Below, piece after piece: positions 35,060 through 45,454 of a stretch of DNA of 64,000 nucleotides. The stretch's first letter is position 1; the number at the start of each line of letters is the position of its first letter. Position numbers and translations under genes: made by a program. Origin of the DNA: Angiostrongylus vasorum (Eukaryota > Nematoda > Chromadorea > Rhabditida > Metastrongylidae); contig JADANN010000394.1 of the NCBI GenBank assembly GCA_018806985.1, positions 33,211 through 97,210 on the forward strand, in the 5' to 3' direction. The notes beneath the pieces are model-generated. The model ran no database searches. It saw only the letters and a list, made by a program, of their open reading frames with translations, and was not told where the DNA came from.

Positions 35060-35332
35060 ATGGTTACAGATGGGCATGATGATTTTTCATACTCTTCCGA
35101 CCACGAGACGGCTTGTGCTGCAATATTCGACAGCAACGACTCATTATATGCTTTGAATGCAACTGGAATATGCGATTCATCACTGCAGGACGACCCATCC
35201 CAGCAAGACACGTATACAATTTCCTACTATGGATTTGAAGACCTCTCTGATGAATATCTTTCGTCCCCTTTGGATGGAATCTGCTTGGACAGTGCGACGG
35301 AGATTGAAAGTGAAGGAATTCTTTATGCATAA
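35060..35332 (+). CDS. Acidic 90-residue open frame, unidentified
   Basis: A complete ATG-to-stop frame rich in Asp, Ser, Glu and Tyr with almost no Lys or Arg: it begins MVTDGHDDFSYSSDHETACA and includes YYGFEDLSDEYLSSPLDGIC. Such composition is typical of an unstructured acidic (activation or PEST-like) tail and unlikely by chance in AT-rich DNA. No membrane segment or cysteine pattern is seen. It may be a last exon. A poly-T tract and a TA microsatellite follow. Function unknown. Confidence 0.4.
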   Translation: MVTDGHDDFSYSSDHETACAAIFDSNDSLYALNATGICDSSLQDDPSQQDTYTISYYGFEDLSDEYLSSPLDGICLDSATEIESEGILYA

Positions 35333-35451
35333 GGACTAAGTGACCTGTGTATTGCGATGTTGTTGTGTTTCAAATTCAATCGATCTCAGTTGTTTTTTTT
35401 TTTTGTTTGGTTTCCTTCTTTTTCGGTTGCCTTTAAAACCACGAGCGGACG

Positions 35452-35535
35452 CTTATATATACATATATATATATATGTATGTTATACATACATATATATG
35501 TTATATATATGTATACATAAATGGATATATTTGCG
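35452..35535. repeat. TA/TATG-rich microsatellite
   Basis: Interrupted TATATA / CATATATATG array of about 80 bases. Confidence 0.9.
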
Positions 35536-35539
35536 TATA

Positions 35540-36034
35540 CTCATGTACACATATTTTGGCACATGCATAAATTTCAGTTTCTAATTTTCTAGAAAAAATT
35601 TACAAGAACATTGAGTGAAACTGACATGAAGCTTGTGCGAACCCAAAAAAATCGTATGCAAAGGTAAAATCTAGGGCTTGATACATGCATCCACTGCATT
35701 TTTTCCCCAATATTCGCTTCTGCACGCACTGGAGAACAATGGGACAGAACGTGCTTGGGAGCTCCAAGCCGTCCATTCAGACGAAACCCAACGAACATTT
35801 ACACTGCTGACGCTTTGTCGTACTTTTTAATCTAGGTGGATTGCTACGCAGCTTAAAAGCGTGCCAGTTACTTGGTAGAAGACAGAAGCAAGTACTAAAG
35901 TTATTTTGAAGCCGCTCTCCGTACTGTGCGACCGCCCTCAGAAAAAGCCGTGAACGAAAAAAACTTCTTAGGATTTTAAAGATGTCTATTTTGAAACTCA
36001 ACTCTTATGAATAACTCATAACTCTAGATGAACT
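35540..36034. other. No gene recognised
   Basis: Short frames only; nothing shared with other parts of the window. Confidence 0.5.
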
Positions 36035-36360
36035 CTAGCCAAGCAGTTGAACATTAGGTGCTCAGGACACGTAATGCCTATGAACTGCAACCGATGGACA
36101 AGAGCCGTTAGTGACTTGATTCCACGAGAGGCCAAACGTACTACATGAAGACCACCCCCCGATGGTCACAGGTCTTTACAAAAAGCCTAGAAGAAAAGGC
36201 ATAATGGTTAACGAGTCCATAGATAGGACCAGAACCCACTGGGCTACTCTTCCACGCAACAGGGAATAATAGAAGATTTACCGACCTCCGATCGAGTAAC
36301 TCGGCGATCAAAGGGATGACAAGTCGTGCAAGTGATATACATATACATATATTATTTAGA
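36035..36360 (+). mobile_element. RTE-1 type LINE, 3' terminal fragment
   Basis: Plus strand, from CAGGACACGTAATGCCTATG to the 3' end (AATAGAAGATTTACCGACCT, CGATCGAGTAACTCGGCGAT) followed by TATACATATACATATA. It is the inverted twin of 30005-30312. Confidence 0.8.
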
Positions 36361-37460
36361 TATACACATTTACCTGGATTCTTGGATGGTCCCGTCTTCA
36401 CTGGTTGTGCCTGCTCCACCACAGTTTCCATTTTTTTTTGTGTTCTGTTTTTTTTAACCATTGTGGTTTCTTGGAGTCCCTAGGTCAGCCTTTCCAATGT
36501 CTGTCCCAGGTCGGCACAACCACTAGGGCAGTCGCCGTCCTTTGTGGATCAGAGCGAGATTTGCCATTATGCGACTAGTTTGATACCAAGTCACTGGCAG
36601 ATCCTGGTATTGGTTTACTCTTAGCTAGGCTTCCTAATGGAAACGTCGGCCTCCTTCTCAGCATGGGAGACTCTGTTGGGAGATGAATCCCCCGCTGTAG
36701 ATCGCAGTCCGACACCCTGCAACACCTCGCAGCGACGATGAAGCGGTAAACCTTTCGGAAGGAAACTTTGAAGCAGAAGTATTCGATTGCAGAGCTCACT
36801 GAGTTAACGTAAATGAATGAAAGTTTTGGTCTGACCACTGTCGATGGTTTGCCGAACTTCTTTCCCGATTGATGTGCCCACCTACTTTGAGTACAACTCT
36901 TGTTTACAATGGAAACAGAGAGAATTCGCGAAACAAAATTGCTTAGCCATCACAATTTCCATTTCCCACCTACTGATAGGACAGGAAACAGCCATTGGTA
37001 ACATGCAAAGAAGAAATGCGATTGACTCTTCCAATGCCATAATAAAGTTTGGGAATACTTAAAGTTTCGAGTTCACTAAATGGTCTGATGCTTCGCAACA
37101 AGAAATTTATGCAGAAGTCTGAAAGTCGTAGAAGACCACTGTGCGAATCTAAACGGTAATAAATTCCCATAGTATTGCTCAGAGGTGCAGAAGTATAGGA
37201 GAGATTCCGGATCTGAAAAAAGAACTTCAGTAACATGGCCACTCTTCAACAACCGGATAGAGCAAAGTTGTGAATACAGAACAGCAATCGAAAAACCATC
37301 TAGTTCTTCTACTCTGATCACTTCAACTTTCAACACCACCTGTCTTTATTAGAGAAGGCGGGTGTGTTCTCTCCGCGGTCCCGTCTGTCAATGTTTTGTC
37401 AATGATACTCCTTCGGAAGCGGGATGAAATTCGAGCATTTTCAAGAACCTATTGCACTCA
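36040..37460 (-). repeat. Inverted duplication, right arm (~1.4 kb)
   Basis: Complement of 28897-30312; see the left arm. The two arms are separated by about 5.7 kb containing RTE-1, a Penelope-like end fragment and the 32-35 kb host-like island. The outer border meets an RTE-1 fragment. Confidence 0.85.
36370..36770 (-). mobile_element. SINE-like repeat, family A, copy 5
   Basis: Minus strand from AAGGTTTACCGCTTCATCGT near 36757 to ACAACCAGTGAAGACGGGAC followed by CATCCAAGAATCCAGG near 36375. It is the inverted partner of copy 4 and is joined tail to tail to the RTE-1 3' end. Confidence 0.8.
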
Positions 37461-37620
37461 CACGGCATTAGCAACTGCGAAACTACTTCGCAGTCATCTG
37501 CCGACTTTAGCCGAGTTATCCTCAACCAGATCGACAGAACGCTGAATACTCGACGACCACACGAGTATGCAGTGCTTGCAAAAGTTCCCACTGTGATGGG
37601 TCATGTTTACACGCACGCCC
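37460..37620 (+). mobile_element. Short RTE-1 type LINE fragment
   Basis: Reads RVILNQIDRTLN, then a decayed stretch and TVMGHVYT, matching the fingers region RVILNRIDRTLDDGQ...IDHIHT of the 10.7 kb copy. About 160 bases only. Confidence 0.65.
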
Positions 37621-37769
37621 TGGCCTCCCTTTTAATTTGCTCGAAAATTAATGTGCCGTTGGTAATTTAATTCTTTTTTTCCAGATCCGGCGCTGTTGCA
37701 CAAAACAAAAAAACTATTCTATACAGCATTAAAGGTAAACAAATTGTAGTATCAATTGTAACTCCCACG

Positions 37770-40250
37770 TCCGACTTTCTATTAATCTCGTCATTGATTG
37801 AATAATTCTTCCTGCTTCTTTTTAGCAAACACGAGGTGTTATTTTATTTCTGTATTTACGTACAAGCTGACGTTTCGGCGGATTTCACCCTCCCCAGAGC
37901 CTGGCAAGGTCAAGTTGACTGCGACCCACACGATCAAACGCCTCCACAACCAAACAGATAAAATGCTGAACCAAAACTTCAATCACACTGAACACAGAGC
38001 CCTTGCACACTCACTGCTTTCTATGAGTCTTCTACTAAATATTTCACGTGGAGACCAGCCGCACAGAGTTCGCATGGAGTCGTAATGTACCCATCTCATC
38101 AGAATAACAGGCTTTATATACTGCCCAATATCACGCGTGATAATGAGGCATTTCTCCTTGCCGTTCATTTTCGGATTCTTGGAATTGATCCAGAATGCCT
38201 CGAGAATTTTGCGCGCTTATATTCACGATTCCTGCGCTAGGATCGTTACCCGTACTTCAAAATCTTCTCCGTTATGTCTCTGCATCCTATGCGTGCCTAG
38301 TGGAGTGATCTGGTTTACGTATGCCGACTAGATGTTCTTTTTATACGAACGCAAAGTGCTCCACCCGTTTCCGCCAACGTATTCGTCCCCGCACGCTTTA
38401 CAAGAGATCAGATAAACTGTACCTGAACTCATGCAGTCACCGTCTCTACCACTGGGGCAAATTATGCAATTTTGCGTTGCACATAGACGGTCGTATAGGC
38501 GGTTACGAACTAGTTGGCTTCTTAGATTACTCGGTGGTGTTCCAGTTATTGTTACCCGAATTCTTTAGACCGCCCCTTCTTAAACAGCGTTTTATAGCTG
38601 CACTTACTTCATTTGAAATGAAGCGCAGGATAAACGGGACCTTATTGTCGCTAGAGTTATCGTTTGGGGGCCTGTGGTTTCCTCTACACCTATCCCGAGC
38701 TACAGTTTCGTAGCCATTAAAAATGGCTATTTGCCGCGGCAAGTTCCGGGGACTCCTCTCTCTGCTCCTTTCCTGTGCTCACGCTGGTAGCTGTTCGAAA
38801 CATGTTTCTCACAAGCGCGCTTTTCGTGTGAGAGCGGGTGAGAGGAGAATTAATGAACCAAGATGTTTTTACTACTTGGCTTTCGATACCATCTCGTAAC
38901 GTAGTCGTTTTCTGATGGGTTAATTTGCACGTTCAGAAATGAAAGCCAATTTTCTTTTGGTTTCTCTCGGGATGAATTTAATATACTCTGACTGTTCGTT
39001 CAACAACTCGAAACATTTGTCAATTTCCTCTTGTGTTGAACAAATGACCAAGCAGTCAGTCATCTATATATCTACAATAGAGTAACGGCCGAGATCAGTT
39101 ACTGGTGCTTCCACCCTTAGACATGAAATGCAATGGCAAGGCTTGGTGTCAGTCGTTTTCACATTGCCAGCCCCTCTCGTTTGTGCGCAATACCTCCCGG
39201 ACCATCTGAAGATTGAGCAGTTTAGGCACTCCTTTAAGAGTATCATCAACTGCTGAATCGAGAAGCCATATATGTTTATTGCTCCTTCATGTTGTATAAG
39301 GAGCTCGCGGATGGCTTGCATAGTGGAGTCGTTCGACACGTTTGTATAGAGGGCGGTGACGTCGAAGGACTCCATCGCGTATGCACTGTTGGGCTGCACA
39401 ATGCGTAGACGGTCCAGGAACATTTGGGTATTCGTTAGATGGGCTGGAATGTACTTCAGCAACTGGGTAAGTATTAGGGTTATTAACGACGTTATTTTAT
39501 CCGTTGGCCCGTCCACGCAGCTAATGATAGGTCTGACCTTAAATAACGTTGGGTCGGTAGACACAAGATCATCGCTGGATACTCACTTATGGGTTTTGAT
39601 ATGTAAGTACAGGACAGGACATGTTGGTAGGGTCAACTTTGAGTTGAGAGATAACTGATGGTTTTAACCCAGCCGCTCTTGCCATTTTAGCCCATTCGTT
39701 GTTTAACTTTCAGTATTTACTTTTAAATTCCTTCTCAGACGATGGACGATAAAGGGAAGCATCTTCAAGGTGTTTTTCTGTTATCTCAACATCTCACTGA
39801 TGGGGAATTACAACGAACTCTCTACCCTTATCACTAACCGACAGTCTTATGTTTTTCGATCTTATCAGCTATCGTACCTCCCGCATACCACGTTCGCTAC
39901 AGACAGACGAGACTGTGAAAGCAGCACAGAAGAGAACCAGTCCTGTGCGTGTTTAGCAAATTCTAGTTCCGAATCTTCTCTCTTGTGTTTCTGTGTTCTA
40001 TGGGCGCGTAAGAAAGTGTCTGGTTTCAATTTGAATTTACTGAGTGTCTCTGGTTCAATGGTGGCTCGTCCGAAAATGGTCCGCGCTTTTAATCGAGTTG
40101 TAGACACCCATCTTCGACTTAATCTCTGTAGAAGATCTGTGTTCGACAAGACATATAACGATTAAGGGAGGTCTGGAAAAAACAGCTCGTTGCGGCGAAA
40201 CACACCAGGAAAGCGCGCTCGCACTAAAATTAAATCGTACATTCTTTAGA
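37770..40250 (-). mobile_element. Penelope-like element: reverse transcriptase and GIY-YIG endonuclease, decayed
   Basis: Minus strand. An N-terminal basic region is at ~40150-39865. The telomerase-related RT follows: KVRPIISCVDGPTDKITSLI at ~39530, AYAMESFDVTALYTNVSNDS (first catalytic Asp in the SFDV box) at ~39370, then LKECLNCSIFRWSGRYCAQT at ~39230. After frameshifts the palm continues as DCLVICSTQEEIDKCFELL (~39040). The linker (AAIKRCLRRGGL, RNRLYD.L) lies at ~38590-38480, the GIY-YIG nuclease remnant at ~38450-38330 and the C-terminal segment (ILEAFWINSKNPKMNGKE) near 38180. The 3' tail with the GCCGAAACGTC motif ends at ~37866, with further family sequence to 37770. Such elements prime at nicks made by the GIY-YIG nuclease. 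Multiple stops and frameshifts mean it is inactive. Confidence 0.88.
37866..37897 (-). ncRNA. Hammerhead-like core motif at the 3' end of the 38 kb Penelope-like copy
   Basis: Minus strand: CTGGGGA, a decayed stem II, then GCC-GAAAC-GTCAGC. The A of CUGANGA is replaced by G, so this copy is likely inactive even if the family motif is a ribozyme. Confidence 0.3.
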
Positions 40251-40309
40251 GTGTGCCAACGTACCTATGAAAATCAACAGATATGGTCTCGAAATTTTGA
40301 TAGCATAGA

Positions 40310-40600
40310 AAGATTGAAAGATGAATACTCGACGAACTAGTTTCCAGGTACACACAAGGCGTAAAGGCAAAACGGTGATGAATTGGATGTGGTAGCCCGC
40401 GATCCCTGTGCAGGAACCAAAAACATCGACGAGCAGAACTGCTGACGCATTTTAAGCAAATTCCAAGAGCCAAAAAGATCCGGTTCGATGCGAGACGAAG
40501 ACGCCAAATCGAAAAGAGGAACAACTGTGGACAATAGATAAGTCGAAACGTTAGCCGAATAAAGATCTCGTATCAACCTCGTGTAAGGTGAACAATATAA
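40310..40600 (+). mobile_element. Penelope-like element C-terminal fragment, opposite orientation
   Basis: Plus-strand remnant of the nuclease C-terminus: ELDVVARDPCAGTKNIDEQN followed by ILSKFQEPKRS at ~40380-40480, equivalent to VTILAQES..ARKILEAFWI of the main copy. The 3' end carries GTCGAAACGTTAGCCG. It lies head to head with the 37.8-40.25 kb copy. Confidence 0.6.
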
Positions 40601-41102
40601 ACAAATGTTGATTATTATAGTATCGAGGTTAAAGGACGGTCGATTTCAAAATAAACAGAAATGATCAATGGCTCACTATCACACGCAACATCATTTATTT
40701 TACAACTTCATAACCCATTATCACATGCACTGCACGGATCTAAGCACTTCCTACTTCGCTTCGTTATCCTCGCTTTCATCGTCCACAGTGCTCTTCGAAT
40801 GTTCCCGAGCGCTGCTTCGGCTGTTTCTTTAGAATTTCTTCTTCCTCGTGAAAGTCGCAGAATACCAGTCGAAAAGATTCCCCTTACAATATCGGCGATT
40901 GCTGGTCTAAGACATTGCCACGTGGACTGAGGAGAGCGCTATCACAAGTGATGTGGTGGCTTATCTCAGATTGATATTGTGATTTGAGTGTAGTTCATTT
41001 CCTACAGTGTGTGAACCAAATGCGGTTGACCTGAGTCTCATAAGTGAAACGCTCATGGATACACAGCTCTCAAGAGAGGAGAACTCGAAAGAGTCGAAAA
41101 TT
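40601..41102. other. No gene recognised
   Basis: No motif-bearing frame. The plus frame at 40661-40930 is hydrophobic/Ser-rich without a conserved pattern. Confidence 0.45.
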
Positions 41103-41181
41103 ATGACATTCGAAAAGATCTGTGGGCCATCACCATCTTGACAGGGAAAAAACACATTGTTTGCCCGGCCTTGCAAAGGAT
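41103..41181 (+). pseudogene. Duplicated actin exon fragment
   Basis: About 80 bases (GACATTCGAAAAGATCTGTG ... CCCGGCCTTGCAAAGG) nearly identical to 43129-43207 of the actin pseudogene, encoding the actin segment [16 protein letters not shown]. It is flanked downstream by sequence (41296-41420) that is also repeated after the actin pseudogene (43823-43905), so it came from a local duplication. Confidence 0.8.
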
Positions 41182-42127
41182 AAATGTTTAAATACCCAAG
41201 TTTGAGGTACCTCACGAACAACCTCCCACTCTTACTCACTTCCTCGAACGCTCTTCATATTCTTATGCTGTGAGCCGTCACAAACTAGCTTTTTTCCAAA
41301 ACATTAACTTTACTTCTTACTTGTCCGCAGTATCAGAAACAACGTTTGTAGGAAAGTCGAATGCGAAATTCGAATGCTTGAAAAATTTGCCGCAGTATTC
41401 TGGCAGCGTTATTCTGATAACACTTCGAATCTCCTCTGGTGCCATTGTGACGCAGTTTCTCTCATTGTTTCTCTTCGTTAAAGTTTCTACGACCAAAAAA
41501 TTGGAATGGAAACATTTTTCGCGTCATTTCTTTAGGAACCTTATGCTCGGTGTATTAACCGTAAATGTGAAACAGAACGAATCGTCCTCCTAATGCATCT
41601 TCCCAAGCGACGAGTTGAATATGACAAGTGTAACGTGTCTTTTTTTGGATTTTCTCATAGTATGTCCAGCTCCCTCAGATTCATTAAGGCACGGGTTATA
41701 TGTGGAGGTCCTGCAACCCAAGGGCATTTTCCCTGCTCAGAAGTGGGTATGCTTATTCAGATAGAAGGTTAAACAAAGATCGTCATTTGCTTAATGCACA
41801 GCGTTACACTCTTGACTTCATAAAAGAGATCGAGTCGACAAGCGCTTAGTTTACTAAGTTTGGCGGTTATTGTAGTGCGCTTCAACCAGCCTACCTTCCA
41901 GCACCAGACCTATTGTTGTCTGTCACAAAATGCACGCGGAACACGCACCGCTCGGTTGATAAATGCACTGTAGTTAATGAAAACATTGGAATGATATCAG
42001 ATCACAAATATTTCCGAATTGGAAATTCTGAAAGTTGAAGGGCTATTATCATATATGATTTGACAAAAAGCTTTTAGTGTTTGGTGAGTCCTTCTGGTTA
42101 GGATTTTAAAAAAGTGATCACTTTTAG
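41182..42127. other. No gene recognised apart from a duplicated segment
   Basis: 41296-41420 is a diverged duplicate of 43823-43905. It keeps the acceptor-like TTGTCCGCAG and a frame reading IRNNVCRKVECEIRMLEKF, against TRNIVCRKAKWEIRMLKNL in the other copy. The rest shows no feature. Confidence 0.5.
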
Positions 42128-43500
42128 CAGAAATTTCTGGAGAGGAGGCTCCGCGTTCTGTGCTTCCATCAATCGTCGGACGTCCTCTTCAACAGGAACT
42201 CATGGTTGGATTGGTAATTAAGGAAACTTATGTAGGAGATGACGCTCAGGGCAAAAGAGGTTGAGTTGACGATTCCTTCATAGTTCGTCATAGTCGTCTG
42301 TCCAGCACTTTCTCTTAATTATTCTATCTTTAGGGTTGCTCACTTTTAGTTATCCCACAGATCATGGTATCGTGACGAATTTGGATGACATGGAGAGGAT
42401 CTGGTACCACGTGTTTTACAATGAGCTTCGTGTCGTTCCTGAAGGACATCGTGTGCTTCTCACCGAAGCACGGCTCAATCCCAAAGCTAATCAAGAAAAA
42501 AAAATGACACAGATCATGTTTGAGAGTTTTAATACGCCTGATATGTACATAGCTATCCAAGCTGTGCTGTCCTTATACGCTTCCAGGCATGCAATTGGAG
42601 CAGTTCTGAACTCCAAAGACAAAGTTACTCACACTGTTCCTATATATGAGGTAAAGTCTAGCTGATAATTTGTTCGATCACCTGGCTAGCTGTCTACATA
42701 CTTTGTTGCAGGGAAGCGCTATAGCTCATGGAATCTTTCGTCTTAACCTTGCGGTTAGTAAACTGACTGACTACACGATGAGGATTCTGATCGAACGAGA
42801 CCACTGGTCCAACGCCACTGCAGAGCGTGAAATTGTCTGCGAACTTGAAGAAAAGTTATGTTACACCGATCTGGATTTTGAAAGGAAATGGCAAGGACTG
42901 CCTCGCCGTCCTCTATCTACACGACGTTTGAGCTCTCTGGCGGTAAATTAATTTCTGTTGGAGCAAAGCGTTTCTCGTTACCCTGAAGCCCTTTTCCAGG
43001 TGTGTACATTAGAATGTGCTTCTTTCATTCCTTTGAAAAAGGGACGATTTTTTTTAGCCATCACTGCTCAGGTTGGAAGCGGTTGGAGTCCACGAGATCT
43101 TGTTCAACTCGGTATGAAGTGCAGTACTGACATTCGAAAAGATCTGTGGGCCATCACCATCTTGACAGGAAAAAACACCTTGTTTCCCGGCCTTGCAGAG
43201 CGCATGGACGAAGAAATGACTGCTCTAGCTCCTATGTCTGTCTTTTTGTTCCTGGGAATGAGTCGCTCATTAATCACTTTATCTGCTTAGATCTATGAAG
43301 ATTTCTTTTCCAGATCGATGAAAAATCAGGGATCGCTGCTCCTCCTGAGCGCAAGTTTTCGGTCTGGATAGGTGGAACTGTCCCTAGCCTCCTTGTCAAG
43401 CTTCCAGGAAATGTGGATCACAAGGGAGGAGTACAATGAATGTGGACCCTCCGTCGTTCAGCGAAAATGCTGCTGTGCAGAACACCTTCGCTTGTGATAA
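42128..43500 (+). pseudogene. Intron-containing actin pseudogene (first exon missing)
   Basis: Actin, the filament-forming ATPase, in its usual order but damaged. Exon 42128-42259 reads [20 protein letters not shown] and DDAQGKRG. Intron 42260-42333 follows, then exon 42334-42650 ([41 protein letters not shown]). Intron 42651-42711 precedes exon 42712-43000 (LTDYTMRILIERD, TAEREIVCELEEKLCYTDLD), which suffers a frameshift after DFE and another before YPEALFQ. Intron ~43001-43060 leads to [16 protein letters not shown] and [10 protein letters not shown]. The last piece from ~43315 ([13 protein letters not shown]) has a frameshift before [14 protein letters not shown], close to the actin C-terminus. 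An extra Lys interrupts NQEKKMTQ. Substitutions fall in normally invariant positions (GYSFTTTAERE reads DHWSNATAERE). Retained introns show a DNA-level duplicate rather than a retrocopy. No N-terminal exon was found. Confidence 0.9.
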
Positions 43501-43848
43501 TACACTGACGTGTAGCAATAAATAGATTTCGGCGTGTCTCGAGTATTTCATTGCTGGACTAGCGAAATGTCGCTTATGTTAATCATACAACTAGCGTTCC
43601 AGTTTTAGCTGCTATTTCCTATTTTCACCAATATTTAGCAGAGGTATATTTAAAACAAATACAGCAAAACAAACTGTTTTCGTAAAAGTATCATGCGATC
43701 ATTTTGAAACATTTGGGCCGACCCTGGTGCCTCGATAACAGGAGCAATTGATGAATTCAGAACTTGGAAACAAGGAGGAAACGTTGCAGTGTTTCCCTAG
43801 CAAGTAATTCTTTCCGAAATATTAACTTTACTTAGGACTCGTCCGCAG

Positions 43849-44032
43849 TACCAGAAACATCGTTTGTAGGAAGGCCAAATGGGAAATTCGAATGCTTAAA
43901 AATTTGCACCAGTACCGACAGCTGCATAGGTCAACAGTGCAATCGGGACATCGTGACATTCTGCTTGGCGAGATCCCAGTTGTTCGATCACTTGAAAGAT
44001 CTGTGCACTCTAAAAGACAGGAATCGGAGTGA
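43849..44032 (+). CDS. Candidate terminal exon, unidentified, partly duplicated upstream
   Basis: After the acceptor CTCGTCCGCAG, one base and 60 sense codons reach a TGA: TRNIVCRKAKWEIRMLKNLH, QYRQLHRSTVQSGHRDILLG, then an Arg/Ser-rich end. It is very basic. The first 20 residues and the acceptor are conserved in the duplicate at ~41330, in the same frame, which argues for coding descent; the rest is diverged. It lies 350 bases after the actin pseudogene and may belong to a neighbouring gene duplicated with it. Family unknown. Confidence 0.35.
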
Positions 44033-44549
44033 ATTACGAGAACTTGCACATTGTTGGTGAAGATCAAAAGGTTATGATAGCCCCTTTGCCCCAATCAGTA
44101 AATCTCTCCATGGGTTGAGATATGTTTAAATTTTACATAATTGGGTGCGAAAAGGTAGAGCTGCGTGAATATCCAAGGTTTAGCGGCTAGCCGGAATTGT
44201 AGTTTTTTGTTGACTGTGACGTCACACCATCTCATTGGTGGAGAGGAGATCGTTGGTCATCTTCCACGCGTGTTTGTTGCCGGTTTTTGCAACGTAATGA
44301 GTTTCGAGTTAAATCCAACTAGCACGCAACTAGTTACAATAAGGAACGCTTATCTATTAGGTTGCTTAGGAATAAATGAGCACTTCGAAATATTCATGGT
44401 TTTAATGTATTTTCTGCCAACGAAATGTCCGTTTTACCCCGCAGTATTATAAATTATTAAAAAGCTGGTCTAGGCCTTTAAGCTATGTTTTTGTTATTTT
44501 TTTAACAATTGTGAGCTTTGCAATTTCAGATGTCGAGGACGAATTTTCG
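44033..44549. other. No gene recognised
   Basis: Short frames without motifs. The last 60 bases may include the mariner 5' untranslated region and terminal repeat, which could not be delimited. Confidence 0.45.
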
Positions 44550-45345
44550 TTAATTTTTCTTCTATGAGTTCAAACCCGGTCGTAGTGCAGCAGAGGCGGC
44601 TCGAAACATTGGATGTCTCAATGAAGTTGACGACGACGAATTGAAGGCACTAGTGGAAACAAACACGCGAACAACTGTTCGAGAGCTTGCAGAACGGCTT
44701 GGTGTGAGCAGGAACAATTCCTACTCACTTGAGTCGCATAGGAAAGATGAAAAAACTCGACACGTGGATGCGGCACGAATTAAGCCGATAGTCCAAAAAA
44801 TCGCCTTTTTGAAGTGTCGCCTGCTCTTATTTTGCGCAAGGAAAACGACATTTTTCTTGATCGAATTGTGACGTGCGCTGAAAAATGGATTCTTTACGAC
44901 AATCGGCGGCGATTAGCCCAGTGGTTGGATTGCGATCAGGCTCCACAGCACAATTCCAAAGCCAAAAATCCACCAAAAAAGTGGTGACTGCTTGGTGGTC
45001 TGCAGCAGGGCTGATTAGTCAGAGATTTTTGATTCCGGGCGAAACGATTACTTCGGAGAGGTATTGTCAAAAAATCGACAAAATGCGCCGCAAACTCCAA
45101 CAACAATGACCGGCATTAGTCAACAGAAAAGGACAATTCCTTCTCCACGGCACCGCGCTGCGCCACGTTGCGAAACCAGCCCTGCAGATGTTGAACGTTT
45201 CGGGCCATGAAACTTTGCCTCATCCTATATGTTCATCAGCCCTCTCGCTGCAGAAAATGCTTCACCAAGCATGGTGATGTAAAAACGTGCCCTCAACGAA
45301 TTCATCGCATCCAGAACTGCAGAATTTTCAAATAGCCCTTAATTT
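44550..45345 (+). mobile_element. mariner-family transposase remnant
   Basis: Plus-strand pieces of a mariner transposase in order. The N-terminal helix-turn-helix is FYEFKPGRSAAEAARNIG; an internal deletion joins it to EVDDDELKALVETNTRTTVR and ELAERLGVSRN. The catalytic core follows as DRIVTCAEKWILYDNRRR, with Ala in place of the first catalytic Asp of the usual TCDEKW. WWSAAGLISQRFLIPGETIT, YCQKIDKMRRKLQQ and a decayed C-terminus (FLLHGTALRHVAKPALQ; the second catalytic Asp position is changed) complete it. About 0.8 kb instead of ~1.2 kb, with stops and frameshifts: inactive. Terminal inverted repeats were not identified. Confidence 0.88.
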
Positions 45346-45454
45346 GGTTAGTAAAGTTTTGTTGGTAGCAACTTATGACATTTTAAATAATATAGTGAAA
45401 ACGCTCACTTATTTTAGAACAATCTAACAGAACTGAAGCTCGGTCTTATTGCGA

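Noticed and set aside
28897..37460. CRISPR-like or phage-like organisation
   Set aside because: Repeats are long, dispersed eukaryotic elements of variable spacing; there are no short regular repeats, no bacterial genes and no Shine-Dalgarno sites.
39770..40165. 131-codon plus-strand frame
   Set aside because: It lies antisense to the N-terminal basic region of the minus-strand Penelope-like element; treated as a frame shadow.
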